Positions 45,553 to 55,065 are shown, counted from the first letter of the stretch. The stretch: DNA of 64,000 bases from Scandinavium vulneris_A (GCA_046518185.1 JBKGRZ010000003.1:470110-534109), one strand, 5' to 3'. The notes: generated by a model from the letters alone, not told the origin. A program made the numbers and translations.

Positions 45553-46998
45553 CTAACGATTCAACGGTGCACGGTAGTAGTCGATACCCACAACCATGAC
45601 GATAGTGATTTCGCCATCGGCTTTATTATCGCCATACCCTAAAACCTGATACTGGGAATCTTCGGTTGAGATTTGTGCTTCATATCTCGCTACCATCAAT
45701 AAATTCCCGGCATTAATCGCAGCAGAATTAAACATTTCTGTCGTTGTCACATTGGGCAGTTGGACGGTATCAAAAGTATCAATCGAATTAAGCTGGCTTT
45801 TGGTAAATCCACTTGTGACCTCTACCCGTCCATCAGTCATCACTCTCGGCGTAATAATAAAACTAGTACCAGTAACAATTTCCGAAGTTTCAACTTCAAT
45901 ATCTTCTTCACCGGTATCGTTATTTACTGTACGGGTACGACCTGAGACATAGTATTGGGAGTTGGTCATATTCAAAGGAATAGGTGTGTTATTACGCGTT
46001 ACAAACGAACCGCTTTGTAAAACTTTACTGCCGGTAAGCTGATAGAGGGCATTGAGCTTTGCATCCACGCTAAGCGCACGATCGGTGCCTAACGCCACGC
46101 TCGTACCACCTCCCAACACATCCATCAATCCCTGACTATCAATGACGACGCTGCTGCCTCCATCCACATAGCTCATATTGAGACCAGCACCGTATTCTTT
46201 CATTTTGTTATTGTCGAGGGTGAATATTTTGTATGACACAACAAACTGGCGATTGTTATCACCTTGGTATCTTTTTAGAACATTATTCAAAGCATTATAT
46301 TCAGAAGGTCTGCCGGTCATCGTTATCGTCGATGCATCTTTAAAAATACTATATAAACCGCTGGAGATATATTTATCAGCCATATCCTTTACATCATCCC
46401 AGAAACTCGATTCAAACTTGGTTTCCGATTTTCCTGTCATTCCGCCGCCCTCCACTCCATCATTAGAGAGTTCGAGCTTGGCCTCATATTTACTATCCTC
46501 ACCATAATAATCAAGTTTAATGGCGTAGACACCATATGCGCTGACGGTGAGGATATCATTCTCATCCAGAACGGTATTGACATCATATAATGCAGAGATG
46601 TAACGCATAAACTCTTCAAACGTCCCATTGAAACTGACGCTATGATTACCAAGATCTACAGTATCATCGTTTTTCCCACCAGGAAGTAAGCTGTTAACGC
46701 GATGACTTACTCCGGTTTGAGCAAGCACCACGTCTAACACAGTATTAATATCAGCGGGTTCATAAGAGTTGATGGTCACATTCTTTGCCAGCAGACTCTG
46801 ACGCTTGGCGCTATAGTCAACCCGCTTACCTAAATAGGCCTCCTCATATTTAACATAGGGCTGTGCTTTCATCTGTTCTGCGCTTTTAGCACCAGGTAGC
46901 GATTCCTCAACCTGCGAGCGACCATACTCCTTATCAAATCCCTGAGTACATGCCTGTAGCAATAAAAGAAATATACCAACAACAATTTTTATTTTCAT
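45553..46998 (-). CDS. Outer-membrane secretin lipoprotein (TcpC/CofD/PilN-like)
   Basis: This 481-residue protein has a lipobox LQAC with C17. The N-terminal part has a secretin N-domain (NTVLDVVLAQTGVSHRVN). The C-terminal half has the secretin core (FVVSYKIFTLDNNKMKEYG; TSFIITPRVMTDGRVEV). It would form the channel for the pilus and for the secreted protein. The start at 46998 is preferred to ATG 47007 because GGGGT lies just upstream and the signal peptide then begins MKIKIVVG. Confidence 0.9.
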   Translation of the reverse strand: MKIKIVVGIFLLLLQACTQGFDKEYGRSQVEESLPGAKSAEQMKAQPYVKYEEAYLGKRVDYSAKRQSLLAKNVTINSYEPADINTVLDVVLAQTGVSHRVNSLLPGGKNDDTVDLGNHSVSFNGTFEEFMRYISALYDVNTVLDENDILTVSAYGVYAIKLDYYGEDSKYEAKLELSNDGVEGGGMTGKSETKFESSFWDDVKDMADKYISSGLYSIFKDASTITMTGRPSEYNALNNVLKRYQGDNNRQFVVSYKIFTLDNNKMKEYGAGLNMSYVDGGSSVVIDSQGLMDVLGGGTSVALGTDRALSVDAKLNALYQLTGSKVLQSGSFVTRNNTPIPLNMTNSQYYVSGRTRTVNNDTGEEDIEVETSEIVTGTSFIITPRVMTDGRVEVTSGFTKSQLNSIDTFDTVQLPNVTTTEMFNSAAINAGNLLMVARYEAQISTEDSQYQVLGYGDNKADGEITIVMVVGIDYYRAPLNR

Positions 46999-47023
46999 AC
47001 ACCCCATCCCTGAAAATTATCTG

Positions 47024-47815
47024 TTACATATCATCAATAAGTAAAACATGGTTCTTCTGATAGTTTTTTATGATCAACCCATAATTTTCAGAAGCAAAAA
47101 GTTTGCCTAATGCAGCTAACACTTCATCATTATTTTTGCCCGTTAAAACAATGGGGCTGTATATAAGGTAATCACTCTTGCTTCTCCACAGCAATTTAAA
47201 TCCTGACCTTTCTGCCCACGTCTTGATATCCTGGCTAAGTAAATTCCCGCTATTTAGCACCAGCGTGACAGAGGCAGGGGGTGGAGCGGAATAAATGGGC
47301 GAAGTATTCGTAAATGGATTCTGCGTTTTTTTGCCACTGGCGGGTGCATAGGTAACAGGTGTTGTAGCAGATGAGGGCTTAATGGCCACTGGTACAGGTA
47401 CCGCAGCAATGACGACTTTTTTGGCAGCTGGCTTAGCGAGGGATGAAGTTGAAGTCTGACTGACAGGTTTTACTGCATCGGCTACAGGAACCTTCACGGT
47501 TGTTGTCGTTATAACTTTAGGCTCAGGCTTAGCCGATGTAACCGGTATAGTTGAGCTGGCCCCTTGCTCCGGACGCGCTAAAGATATTGCACCCGGTAGG
47601 GGCTGAGTGAGATAGGACGTAGAGGGTTTATTGCCCGACGTTACCGCATCAGCTGACGGGGTTGCGACTATCGCTACAGGTGTGGACTCCTGCTGGGCAA
47701 CTAAGACCGATGTTGACTCACCTTTCAATTGTGGTTCGGCATTGACCAACGCCTGCGCCGTCGGAATCATTACCAGGGTAATAGCCCACACGAGGGGCAT
47801 TATTTTAACCTTCAT
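47024..47815 (-). CDS. TcpQ/CofC/PilL-like secretin-stabilising protein
   Basis: This 263-residue protein has a signal peptide, a long low-complexity Pro/Ala/Thr/Val region (about 30-180), and a C-terminal TcpQ domain (SVTLVLNSGNLLSQDIKTWAE...LLWRSKSDY, 182-263). TcpQ binds and stabilises the secretin, which is the next gene. The low-complexity linker is unusually long and probably spans the periplasm. Confidence 0.8.
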   Translation of the reverse strand: MKVKIMPLVWAITLVMIPTAQALVNAEPQLKGESTSVLVAQQESTPVAIVATPSADAVTSGNKPSTSYLTQPLPGAISLARPEQGASSTIPVTSAKPEPKVITTTTVKVPVADAVKPVSQTSTSSLAKPAAKKVVIAAVPVPVAIKPSSATTPVTYAPASGKKTQNPFTNTSPIYSAPPPASVTLVLNSGNLLSQDIKTWAERSGFKLLWRSKSDYLIYSPIVLTGKNNDEVLAALGKLFASENYGLIIKNYQKNHVLLIDDM

Positions 47816-47863
47816 TTAATTTCATCCTAAAATTTAACGAAAAATAACTCTCCAAATACCTGA

Positions 47864-49564
47864 TTAAGGACTTATCTTTGGTGGCCTCGCTCCCTTCCCA
47901 CCATCCTCCCAGTCAGGTTGTGGAATTGAACTACACCATGAGGTCAACACGACTGAAAGTGAGCTGGGGTTAATCACGCTTACTGCTTGACCACTAGCAT
48001 TATCGTAGACACCCGTCGTCGCACTGATGATCCAATAAGCACCTTTATAATCATCTTGAATCGTGCTCGGTTTCTCGAGATTTACTTGAATTGCCACGCC
48101 GCTGAGATGATCTAATAATCCTTTTGCGGCAGTTCTGTTTTCACCACTGTTAATAAAATCGGCAAAATCACTATCATTAGCCGTGGATCCGTCACTGCTC
48201 TCACTCTTCCCTGCATCTGCGACGATAGAAGATATAGCGGCGACCATTCTTGGCATTAACGCTTTCTTAGTTGATAGATTGGGGTTATCAGGGTCGGGAG
48301 GTAACGTTGGGCAAGGCTGTACGGGTAATTGAATGCTGCCAGGTTCATCAGCGACATCTTCTGTGTAGTTTTCTGGGTCGTCAATCACCACACTACTACT
48401 ACCCTTTGTGTTACCAAAAGATTCATAGGTGATCACAGGGTTAGTCATTAACGCTTGTTCAAATATACCCGTTTGGGCGTTAAATACCTCGCCCTGGAAA
48501 ACCACATTCGCCATTAACGTTCCGGTCACCGTATGGTCTTTATCTCCGGGATCCGTCGTTTCGGCGGTTAAATGCATTATGCCGTCTTCATCATTTCGCC
48601 CTTTGCTATCGTCATCAACTTTGAGGCAGTGAGTCATCGTGCCTGCCGTTGAATTCCAGCAAAGTTTCTCCGCACCTACAGAACCATCAGCCTTCAGATA
48701 CTTCCCCACCCCAGCTTCGAAACTGAACCGAATGCCAAGCTGCTGTTTATCTCTGAAGGATTCCATGTTTTTGGTAAAATTGTCGTAAGAAAGAACTTTC
48801 CCTTCACTATTTTTTAAGAGTGTCCATCCATTGCCGTAGCCACTTGTACTCCTGGCGCCGGATGCCGCGCCTGAATTTCGATAAACAACATCAGCACGAG
48901 TGTACGATAAACCGTAATGGGAAAATGCTTTGGAAAAAGCACTTGAGTAATTACCGATATTAAATTTGTCGAGGTCCCTACTCGCTAACGAACCCGAGTC
49001 AAAACGAACGAAAAAGTCGACTCGTCGAATTAAAAGCGTATCTGGATCACCGACCAGATCAACGCGTTCTAACAATAGTGGATAATCATCTTTATTTTTC
49101 TGTTGTTCACAGTTCAAATAATCTTCAAAAAAGTTTGATTCTGCAACTTTCACAGAAGATGATCTTTTACAACTGCTACTGGTGTAATACCCACGAGATC
49201 GATCGTTATCCCATTGTAAAAAGTTATCGTTATTATCCAGTGGGATATCGTCATCGATATCATTAGAGGTGCGGGATACATAAGCTTTTGCCCGAGCGTC
49301 TGTGTCACTGAGAGTTTTGTTCTCTGCGTCATAGAGTGGGTTAGGGATAAAGCTATCATCCTCAAGACGAATGTCATCTTCTTTAACAAATTCTAATAAT
49401 CCAAATACCTCGCGGACTATAGCGCTGGCTAAATGCTCGCGCCCAATCTCTTCCATTTGCTTTCTTTTATAAACGGTAAAAGATGCAAGAATTGCCCCCA
49501 TGATACCCATCACGACAATCATCTCAAGCAGGGTAAATCCTTTACTACCTTTTATCGTTAACAT
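47864..49564 (-). CDS. Large minor pilin (TcpB/CofB-like)
   Basis: This 566-residue prepilin has a 9-residue leader (MLTIKGSKG) cut before F, with E5 in the mature FTLLEM segment and a hydrophobic pilin helix after it. The remaining 500 residues match the size of CofB, whose beta domains form a trimeric tip that binds CofJ. In TCP the equivalent TcpB starts assembly and triggers retraction. The start is ATG 49564; an upstream in-frame TTG at 49582 is less likely. It is separated from the major pilin gene by a stem-loop. Confidence 0.85.
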   Translation of the reverse strand: MLTIKGSKGFTLLEMIVVMGIMGAILASFTVYKRKQMEEIGREHLASAIVREVFGLLEFVKEDDIRLEDDSFIPNPLYDAENKTLSDTDARAKAYVSRTSNDIDDDIPLDNNDNFLQWDNDRSRGYYTSSSCKRSSSVKVAESNFFEDYLNCEQQKNKDDYPLLLERVDLVGDPDTLLIRRVDFFVRFDSGSLASRDLDKFNIGNYSSAFSKAFSHYGLSYTRADVVYRNSGAASGARSTSGYGNGWTLLKNSEGKVLSYDNFTKNMESFRDKQQLGIRFSFEAGVGKYLKADGSVGAEKLCWNSTAGTMTHCLKVDDDSKGRNDEDGIMHLTAETTDPGDKDHTVTGTLMANVVFQGEVFNAQTGIFEQALMTNPVITYESFGNTKGSSSVVIDDPENYTEDVADEPGSIQLPVQPCPTLPPDPDNPNLSTKKALMPRMVAAISSIVADAGKSESSDGSTANDSDFADFINSGENRTAAKGLLDHLSGVAIQVNLEKPSTIQDDYKGAYWIISATTGVYDNASGQAVSVINPSSLSVVLTSWCSSIPQPDWEDGGKGARPPKISP

Positions 49565-49589
49565 ATAAAATCTCTTAGACAATCAAATA

Positions 49590-49616
49590 CCCCCTCGCTT
49601 TGTTAAGCTTCGGGGG
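49590..49616 (-). promoter_or_regulatory. Stem-loop between major and minor pilin genes
   Basis: CCCCC and GGGGG arms, plus an inner GC pair, flank a loop in the 88-base spacer. The stretch after it is only moderately T-rich (TATTTGATT). It is placed to lower read-through so that the major pilin is made in excess, but that is inference. Confidence 0.5.
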
Positions 49617-49652
49617 TTAAGGTTTTAGCAATTAAGCTACTGAAATACCCTA

Positions 49653-50369
49653 TTAACGGCTGCCTAAAATAAGCATGTTGGTGCTGGTGTTACCGCACAT
49701 ATTTGCTGCAGTTGCGGTGCTAATACTAACGCCACCACCTTCACCGAGACTTCTGATAATACCTGCATCTTTTACAGCTGCTGTCACAGGTGCATCAAGT
49801 ATTACTTCCGATGCAGCAGCATAGTTTGCACCTGCTGGAGCCTGAGCTAATTGAACATATTCCCAGTCATTGGCTACCTGAACCAGAGTCGAGCGGCATT
49901 GTTCCTGATCCATACCGTTAACAATAACCACAAAACCTTTAGTGGTACCGTCACCATCTTCTGCGGAGGCCTTAACACCCTCGACCTGGAAAATATCCCC
50001 AGAGATTGGGTTTCTCACTTCCGACCAGGAAATTTTACCCAGCTTATACATAGTCGCTAATATACCGGTCTCACTAGAAGCCTGAAGCCCAGATTCCTCG
50101 GTAATACCATACAGGTCGCCACCAGCAGGATAATTGGCTTCATTATGGAAAGCATCTACCGCACTGGTACGGATGGTGTTAGTTGAATCAGTCAGGTCAG
50201 TGATATCTTGGGTAAAGAATGCACGTTGAGCCAGAACGACTACACCAGCAGCAATAATACCGATAATACCCAGAACGATGATGATTTCCAGTAAGGTCAC
50301 ACCACGTTGTTTTTTCAACTCTTTATACTTGTTTGCCTTGCACTTCAATGAAGCAATTGCGTTTCTCAT
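49653..50369 (-). CDS. Major type IVb pilin prepilin (TcpA/CofA-like)
   Basis: This 238-residue prepilin has a long type-IVb leader of 23 residues ending QRG. The mature protein starts VTLLEIIIVLGIIGIIAAG, with the essential E5. Cysteines at DQEQC and ANMCG can form the D-region disulfide. Length equals CofA of ETEC CFA/III. It is the first gene of the operon, with a good AAGGATAAGG ribosome site. Confidence 0.95.
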   Translation of the reverse strand: MRNAIASLKCKANKYKELKKQRGVTLLEIIIVLGIIGIIAAGVVVLAQRAFFTQDITDLTDSTNTIRTSAVDAFHNEANYPAGGDLYGITEESGLQASSETGILATMYKLGKISWSEVRNPISGDIFQVEGVKASAEDGDGTTKGFVVIVNGMDQEQCRSTLVQVANDWEYVQLAQAPAGANYAAASEVILDAPVTAAVKDAGIIRSLGEGGGVSISTATAANMCGNTSTNMLILGSR

Positions 50370-50939
50370 ACCTTATCCTTAGGTTTGAAATTTATCAAAT
50401 TTTGATACCAAACTGTCAAAGATACTCTGCAGTGGCAACCCATCTTTCATTAATCAACTAATCTACCTCCCCCCATAATCCAACCTTATAAGTCAAAGCC
50501 AATTAATTAATTATCCGAATGATAATATTGTCATTACAATAAAAATGTTCTTCACAGCGAAATCCACAATACAACGTTCGGACTTGCGCGCAAGAGGTAC
50601 AAAAAAAATAGGATTTTAAAAATACAAAAAAACGATCGATTCAACTAAACGATCATTCCCATGAATAGTTTTGATTTACAAGCCGTCTAACAGCACTCAT
50701 GTCTTTATAATATTAGATATTGAATAAAACATCCTCAGCGACTCAATAAAAATTGGGATAAGTAAGAATATTTTTAGAGGAAAAAAACGGGATCTCACCT
50801 GATAACTTTTCATTTCAGACAGTCAAAACAATCATTTTTATAGACTTGTTTTACCTGGAAAGATATAACTTACAATGCCAATTCACTAAGTTAATTTTTT
50901 GTGGAAGATCGTTTGTTTATTTTTACATAAAGAGAATAT
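50370..50939. promoter_or_regulatory. Divergent control region between pilin and opgB-like genes
   Basis: This 570-base AT-rich gap has no gene. A 15-base palindrome (TATCAAA-T-TTTGATA, 50393-50407) lies 24 bases before the pilin start. AAACGATC occurs at 50630-50637 and 50647-50654, and inverted at 50907-50914, just before the opgB-like gene. These are candidate operators. Promoter hexamers are too degenerate to name with confidence in such AT-rich DNA. Confidence 0.5.
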
Positions 50940-53252
50940 ATGTTTATGAACTTTATATCACTAGGATTAATAATTTCCTCCATTGCTCTGTATGTAATAA
51001 AATCAGCTAAAAACAAAGTATATCTGTTATTATATTTGATAATCATCATTATTTACATAGGACTACAGACTCTTTATTATGCTTGTGATTACTTTACCGG
51101 TGAAGGCATTAATAGGCAAGCAATCTACACCATTACGGATAGTCTAACCGGTTTCGTGATTGACCCATATCTATTTCAAGCATCAATTTTTGCTGTCTTA
51201 TTTTTATTTACAATCATACTGGCAGCATTATTTTTAAATAAAATAAAAAAACCTGAAGCCCCTTTTATATATACTCTCTCATCATTAGTCATTGCTATGG
51301 CCTCCATTTTTTGCACCACTGCCAACCAGCAGTTAAGCAGTCTATTATATGGACAACTAATAAACAAAAACTCTGACTTTCAAACTTACTATAAAAACCC
51401 TAAGACGATCATTCCTTCGCCAAAACTCAATGTAATTTATATTTATGGTGAAAGCCTTGAGCGTACATTTTTTGACAAGAATATTTTTCCAAATCTTACA
51501 CCGGACATGGATAACATTAAGAGTCAAGTAGTTGACTTTTCACACACACAACAGTTAAAAGGCACCGATTTCACTATTGGCGGAATTGTTTCCTCACAGT
51601 GTGGGCTTCCTTTATTCACCCCTTTCAATCATAACGCTAATAAATTGAGTAGCTTTTTTCCAAATATAATCTGCTTAGGAGATATCCTTAAAAAATCAGG
51701 ATATGAAAATTATTATTATCAGGGTGCTGATCTACGTTTCTCCAGCAAGGATGTATTCTTAAAAACACATGGTATTGATCATGCTTATGGCTATAGTGAA
51801 TTAAAGAATAAAATAAAAGACGTCAATTATAAACATGACTGGGGACTCTACGATGACACCATTCTCGACTTCGCATGGAAGAAGTATGTTGAACTCTCAC
51901 AAAATAATAAAAGATTTGCCATATTTGCACTTACCGTCGACACACACCCTCCCATAGGTTTTATCTCAAATAACTGTAAGAGAAAAATTTATCTCTTTCA
52001 AGATAGGGAGAACCCATCGCTCAGCGCTGTAAGTTGTAGTCAGCAGCATATTGCCGAATTCGTCAACAAAATCAGGCAATCACCGTGGTTCAAAAATACT
52101 ATTATTATTGTTTCCTCTGATCATCTCTCTATGCAAAATACCATTAGTGATGAACTTTTAAAACATGAACGCCAGAATTTATTTCTTGTAATGCGCGGTG
52201 ATAAGGTTGTCTCTGGTATTAATTCCACTCCGCGTAGCACACTAGATAATGGTGCAACGTTACTGGATATCCTTGGTGGAAGCCAAGAGTTAGGCTTGGG
52301 ACGCAGCTCAGTTTCAACTGAATCACTATCTGAAGTCTTTCCTAATTTAGATACAAAAGTGCTGGAATGGGAGTCGGCAATAATAAAATTTTGGGATATA
52401 GGTGAAGCAATTAGTGATTTCGTTGTCGATATAGAAAAAGGCAACTTCATCTATTCCGGTAAGAAACTCCCCTTACCTGTTTTGTTACGTATAAATGACG
52501 AAGGCAAACTTGATATGCCTTTCATAGATATAGATAGGGACACTTTGCGTTACAATCTATCTCATTTCCGCCCCAATGACAGATATCTCTGGGTTGACCA
52601 GTGTTACTATATGGCGCGGCTAGGAAATGTAGAATGGGATAAATCGAATCAGCTTTGCGCCGCCCAAGGAAGATTGGGCTCTGATGCAGATATTCAACTT
52701 ATCGATAAATCCCTATGGCATTCAAAAGTCATTATTAATTCACGAAAGCGGAATCCAGATAGCCAGCGGTATAAGGATACTATTCGTAATCTGAAGCGTT
52801 CAGCGCAAGATATCCGCTATCAGTCAGACACAATATTGTTTAATGTGCAGGGATATCCAACCCAAATAAAAAGCGTAGAAGGATTATCCTATCCAGAGAA
52901 ATGGGGAGCTTGGTCCAATGCGGTACGCAAAAAAAATGTCACCATCACCTATAACGCCCCACTTCCACTCAAATTTGATCTGGAGATAACGGCCAAGGCA
53001 AGTCCGCGAAACATAGGTCAACCGATCGCTATTCGTGTCGGTGAAACTATACAACCAGTAATACTAGGAGCTGAACCAACCAGTGTGACATTACACTTCG
53101 ATAATCCACTGAGAGTTAACACGATAATGATTACTCCGCCCAATTACGATATTGAAAAAATAACAGAAACGTTTGTCTATGCCACAGCCAAAACCACGCC
53201 TCGCCAATTGGGGGTTGGATTGTCTACGCTGGAAGTGATTTCGCGGGAATAA
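50940..53252 (+). CDS. OpgB-like phosphoglycerol transferase I paralogue
   Basis: This 770-residue protein aligns end to end with E. coli OpgB (763 residues), which transfers phosphoglycerol from phosphatidylglycerol to periplasmic glucans. Four N-terminal membrane helices precede an alkaline-phosphatase-type domain: IYGESLERTFF, DFSHTQQLKGTDFTI, TVDTHPP, SSDHLSM. The C-terminal OpgB-specific domain is present (FDLEITAKA; RVGETIQPVILG). E. coli has THHPDG where this protein has THPPIG. It is AT-rich and divergent from the pilus operon. The housekeeping opgB maps elsewhere in enterobacteria, so this is probably a second copy. Confidence 0.9.
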   Translation: MFMNFISLGLIISSIALYVIKSAKNKVYLLLYLIIIIIYIGLQTLYYACDYFTGEGINRQAIYTITDSLTGFVIDPYLFQASIFAVLFLFTIILAALFLNKIKKPEAPFIYTLSSLVIAMASIFCTTANQQLSSLLYGQLINKNSDFQTYYKNPKTIIPSPKLNVIYIYGESLERTFFDKNIFPNLTPDMDNIKSQVVDFSHTQQLKGTDFTIGGIVSSQCGLPLFTPFNHNANKLSSFFPNIICLGDILKKSGYENYYYQGADLRFSSKDVFLKTHGIDHAYGYSELKNKIKDVNYKHDWGLYDDTILDFAWKKYVELSQNNKRFAIFALTVDTHPPIGFISNNCKRKIYLFQDRENPSLSAVSCSQQHIAEFVNKIRQSPWFKNTIIIVSSDHLSMQNTISDELLKHERQNLFLVMRGDKVVSGINSTPRSTLDNGATLLDILGGSQELGLGRSSVSTESLSEVFPNLDTKVLEWESAIIKFWDIGEAISDFVVDIEKGNFIYSGKKLPLPVLLRINDEGKLDMPFIDIDRDTLRYNLSHFRPNDRYLWVDQCYYMARLGNVEWDKSNQLCAAQGRLGSDADIQLIDKSLWHSKVIINSRKRNPDSQRYKDTIRNLKRSAQDIRYQSDTILFNVQGYPTQIKSVEGLSYPEKWGAWSNAVRKKNVTITYNAPLPLKFDLEITAKASPRNIGQPIAIRVGETIQPVILGAEPTSVTLHFDNPLRVNTIMITPPNYDIEKITETFVYATAKTTPRQLGVGLSTLEVISRE

Positions 53253-53313
53253 ATTCATCGGGATTTGTACTGAAATTACGGGAATGAGCAATACATTTCA
53301 CATTCTAAAAATT

Positions 53314-53344
53314 AAAAAAAGAGAGCGGATATGTATCCGCTCTC
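53314..53344 (-). terminator. groL rho-independent terminator
   Basis: Perfect stem GAGAGCGGATA / TATCCGCTCTC lies 40 bases past the groL stop. On the minus strand it is followed by seven Ts. Confidence 0.9.
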
Positions 53345-53383
53345 ATTCGGTCTGAACAGCTTAGTAACAGGACTTTCGTCGCA

Positions 53384-55027
53384 TTACATCATGCCGCCCA
53401 TGCCGCCCATGCCACCCATACCGCCAGCACCTAAGTCAGGCGCGTCGCCTTTAGGCATGTCAGTCACCATACATTCGGTGGTGATCATCAGGCCAGCGAC
53501 AGAGGCTGCGTACTGCAGTGCAGAACGGGTCACTTTGGTTGGGTCCAGGATACCCATGTCGATCATGTTGCCGTATTCTTCGGTCGCTGCGTTATAACCG
53601 TAGTTACCGTCGCCCGCTTTCACGGTGTTAGCCACTACAGATGGCTCTTCACCGCAGTTCAGCACGATCTGACGCAGTGGAGCTTCCATTGCGCGCAGCG
53701 CAACTTTGATACCCACGTTCTGGTCTTCGTTCAGGCCACGCAGTTCGCCCAGCTTGCTTGCTACACGGATCAGCGCAACGCCACCGCCAGCAACCACGCC
53801 TTCTTCTACCGCAGCACGGGTTGCGTGCAGGGCATCTTCAACGCGCGCTTTCTTCTCTTTCATTTCAACTTCAGTCGCGGCGCCAACTTTGATAACGGCA
53901 ACGCCGCCAGCCAGTTTCGCTACACGTTCCTGCAGTTTTTCACGATCGTAGTCAGAGGTTGCTTCTTCAATCTGCTGGCGAATCTGAGTCACACGACCCT
54001 GAATTGCCGCTTCTTCACCCACGCCATCGATGATGGTGGTGGTGTCTTTGTTGATAACAACGCGTTTCGCCTGACCCAGGTCTTCCAGAGTCGCTTTTTC
54101 CAGCTCCATACCGATCTCTTCAGAGATAACGGTACCGCCGGTCAGGGTAGCGATGTCCTGCAGCATAGCTTTACGACGGTCGCCGAAGCCAGGTGCTTTA
54201 ACCGCAGCCACTTTCACGATGCCACGCATGGTGTTAACCACCAGCGTTGCCAGTGCTTCGCCTTCAACGTCTTCAGCAATGATAACCAGCGGCTTGCCTG
54301 CTTTCGCAACGGCTTCCAGCACTGGCAGCATTTCGCGGATGTTGGAGATTTTTTTGTCAGCCAGCAGGATGAACGGGCTTTCCAGCTCTACTGCGCCAGT
54401 TTCTGGCTTGTTAATGAAGTACGGGGACAGGTAGCCACGGTCGAACTGCATACCTTCAACCACGTCCAGTTCGTCCTGCAGACCGGTACCGTCTTCAACG
54501 GTGATAACGCCTTCTTTGCCCACTTTATCCATCGCTTCTGCGATGAGTTTACCCACGGTTTCGTCGGAGTTAGCGGAGATGGTGCCTACCTGAGCGATAG
54601 CTTTAGAGTCAGAGCACGGTACGGACAGGGTTTTCAGTTCTTCAACGGCCGCAGCAACAGCTTTGTCGATACCGCGTTTCAGATCCATTGGGTTCATGCC
54701 CGCAGCAACGGCTTTCAGACCTTCGGTGATGATGGACTGAGCCAATACGGTTGCGGTAGTGGTACCGTCGCCTGCAGCGTCGTTCGCTTTAGAGGCAACT
54801 TCTTTAACCATCTGCGCGCCCATGTTTTCGAACTTGTCTTCCAGTTCGATTTCACGTGCTACGGAAACACCGTCTTTGGTGATGGTCGGTGCACCGAAAG
54901 ATTTATCCAGAACCACGTTACGGCCTTTAGGACCGAGGGTAACTTTCACTGCATCTGCCAGTACGTTCACGCCGCGCAGCATTTTCACACGAGCGTCGTT
55001 ACCGAATTTTACGTCTTTAGCTGCCAT
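53384..55027 (-). CDS. groL: Chaperonin GroEL
   Basis: This 547-residue 60-kDa chaperonin forms the double-ring folding chamber. It is nearly identical to E. coli GroEL (548), with the ATP-binding VTLGPKGRNVVLDKS and GDGTTTATVLA segments and the C-terminal GGM repeats (one residue shorter). It is cotranscribed with groS, 38 bases upstream. Confidence 0.98.
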   Translation of the reverse strand: MAAKDVKFGNDARVKMLRGVNVLADAVKVTLGPKGRNVVLDKSFGAPTITKDGVSVAREIELEDKFENMGAQMVKEVASKANDAAGDGTTTATVLAQSIITEGLKAVAAGMNPMDLKRGIDKAVAAAVEELKTLSVPCSDSKAIAQVGTISANSDETVGKLIAEAMDKVGKEGVITVEDGTGLQDELDVVEGMQFDRGYLSPYFINKPETGAVELESPFILLADKKISNIREMLPVLEAVAKAGKPLVIIAEDVEGEALATLVVNTMRGIVKVAAVKAPGFGDRRKAMLQDIATLTGGTVISEEIGMELEKATLEDLGQAKRVVINKDTTTIIDGVGEEAAIQGRVTQIRQQIEEATSDYDREKLQERVAKLAGGVAVIKVGAATEVEMKEKKARVEDALHATRAAVEEGVVAGGGVALIRVASKLGELRGLNEDQNVGIKVALRAMEAPLRQIVLNCGEEPSVVANTVKAGDGNYGYNAATEEYGNMIDMGILDPTKVTRSALQYAASVAGLMITTECMVTDMPKGDAPDLGAGGMGGMGGMGGMM

Positions 55028-55065
55028 GTTCTTTATTCCTCAAATTCGTTCAGTGTGCGCGTGGA

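Noticed and set aside
50393..50407. FNR site before the pilin gene
   Set aside because: The palindrome has ATCAA before TTGAT, the reverse of the FNR order (TTGAT-N4-ATCAA), and the wrong spacing, so I list it only as an unknown operator candidate.
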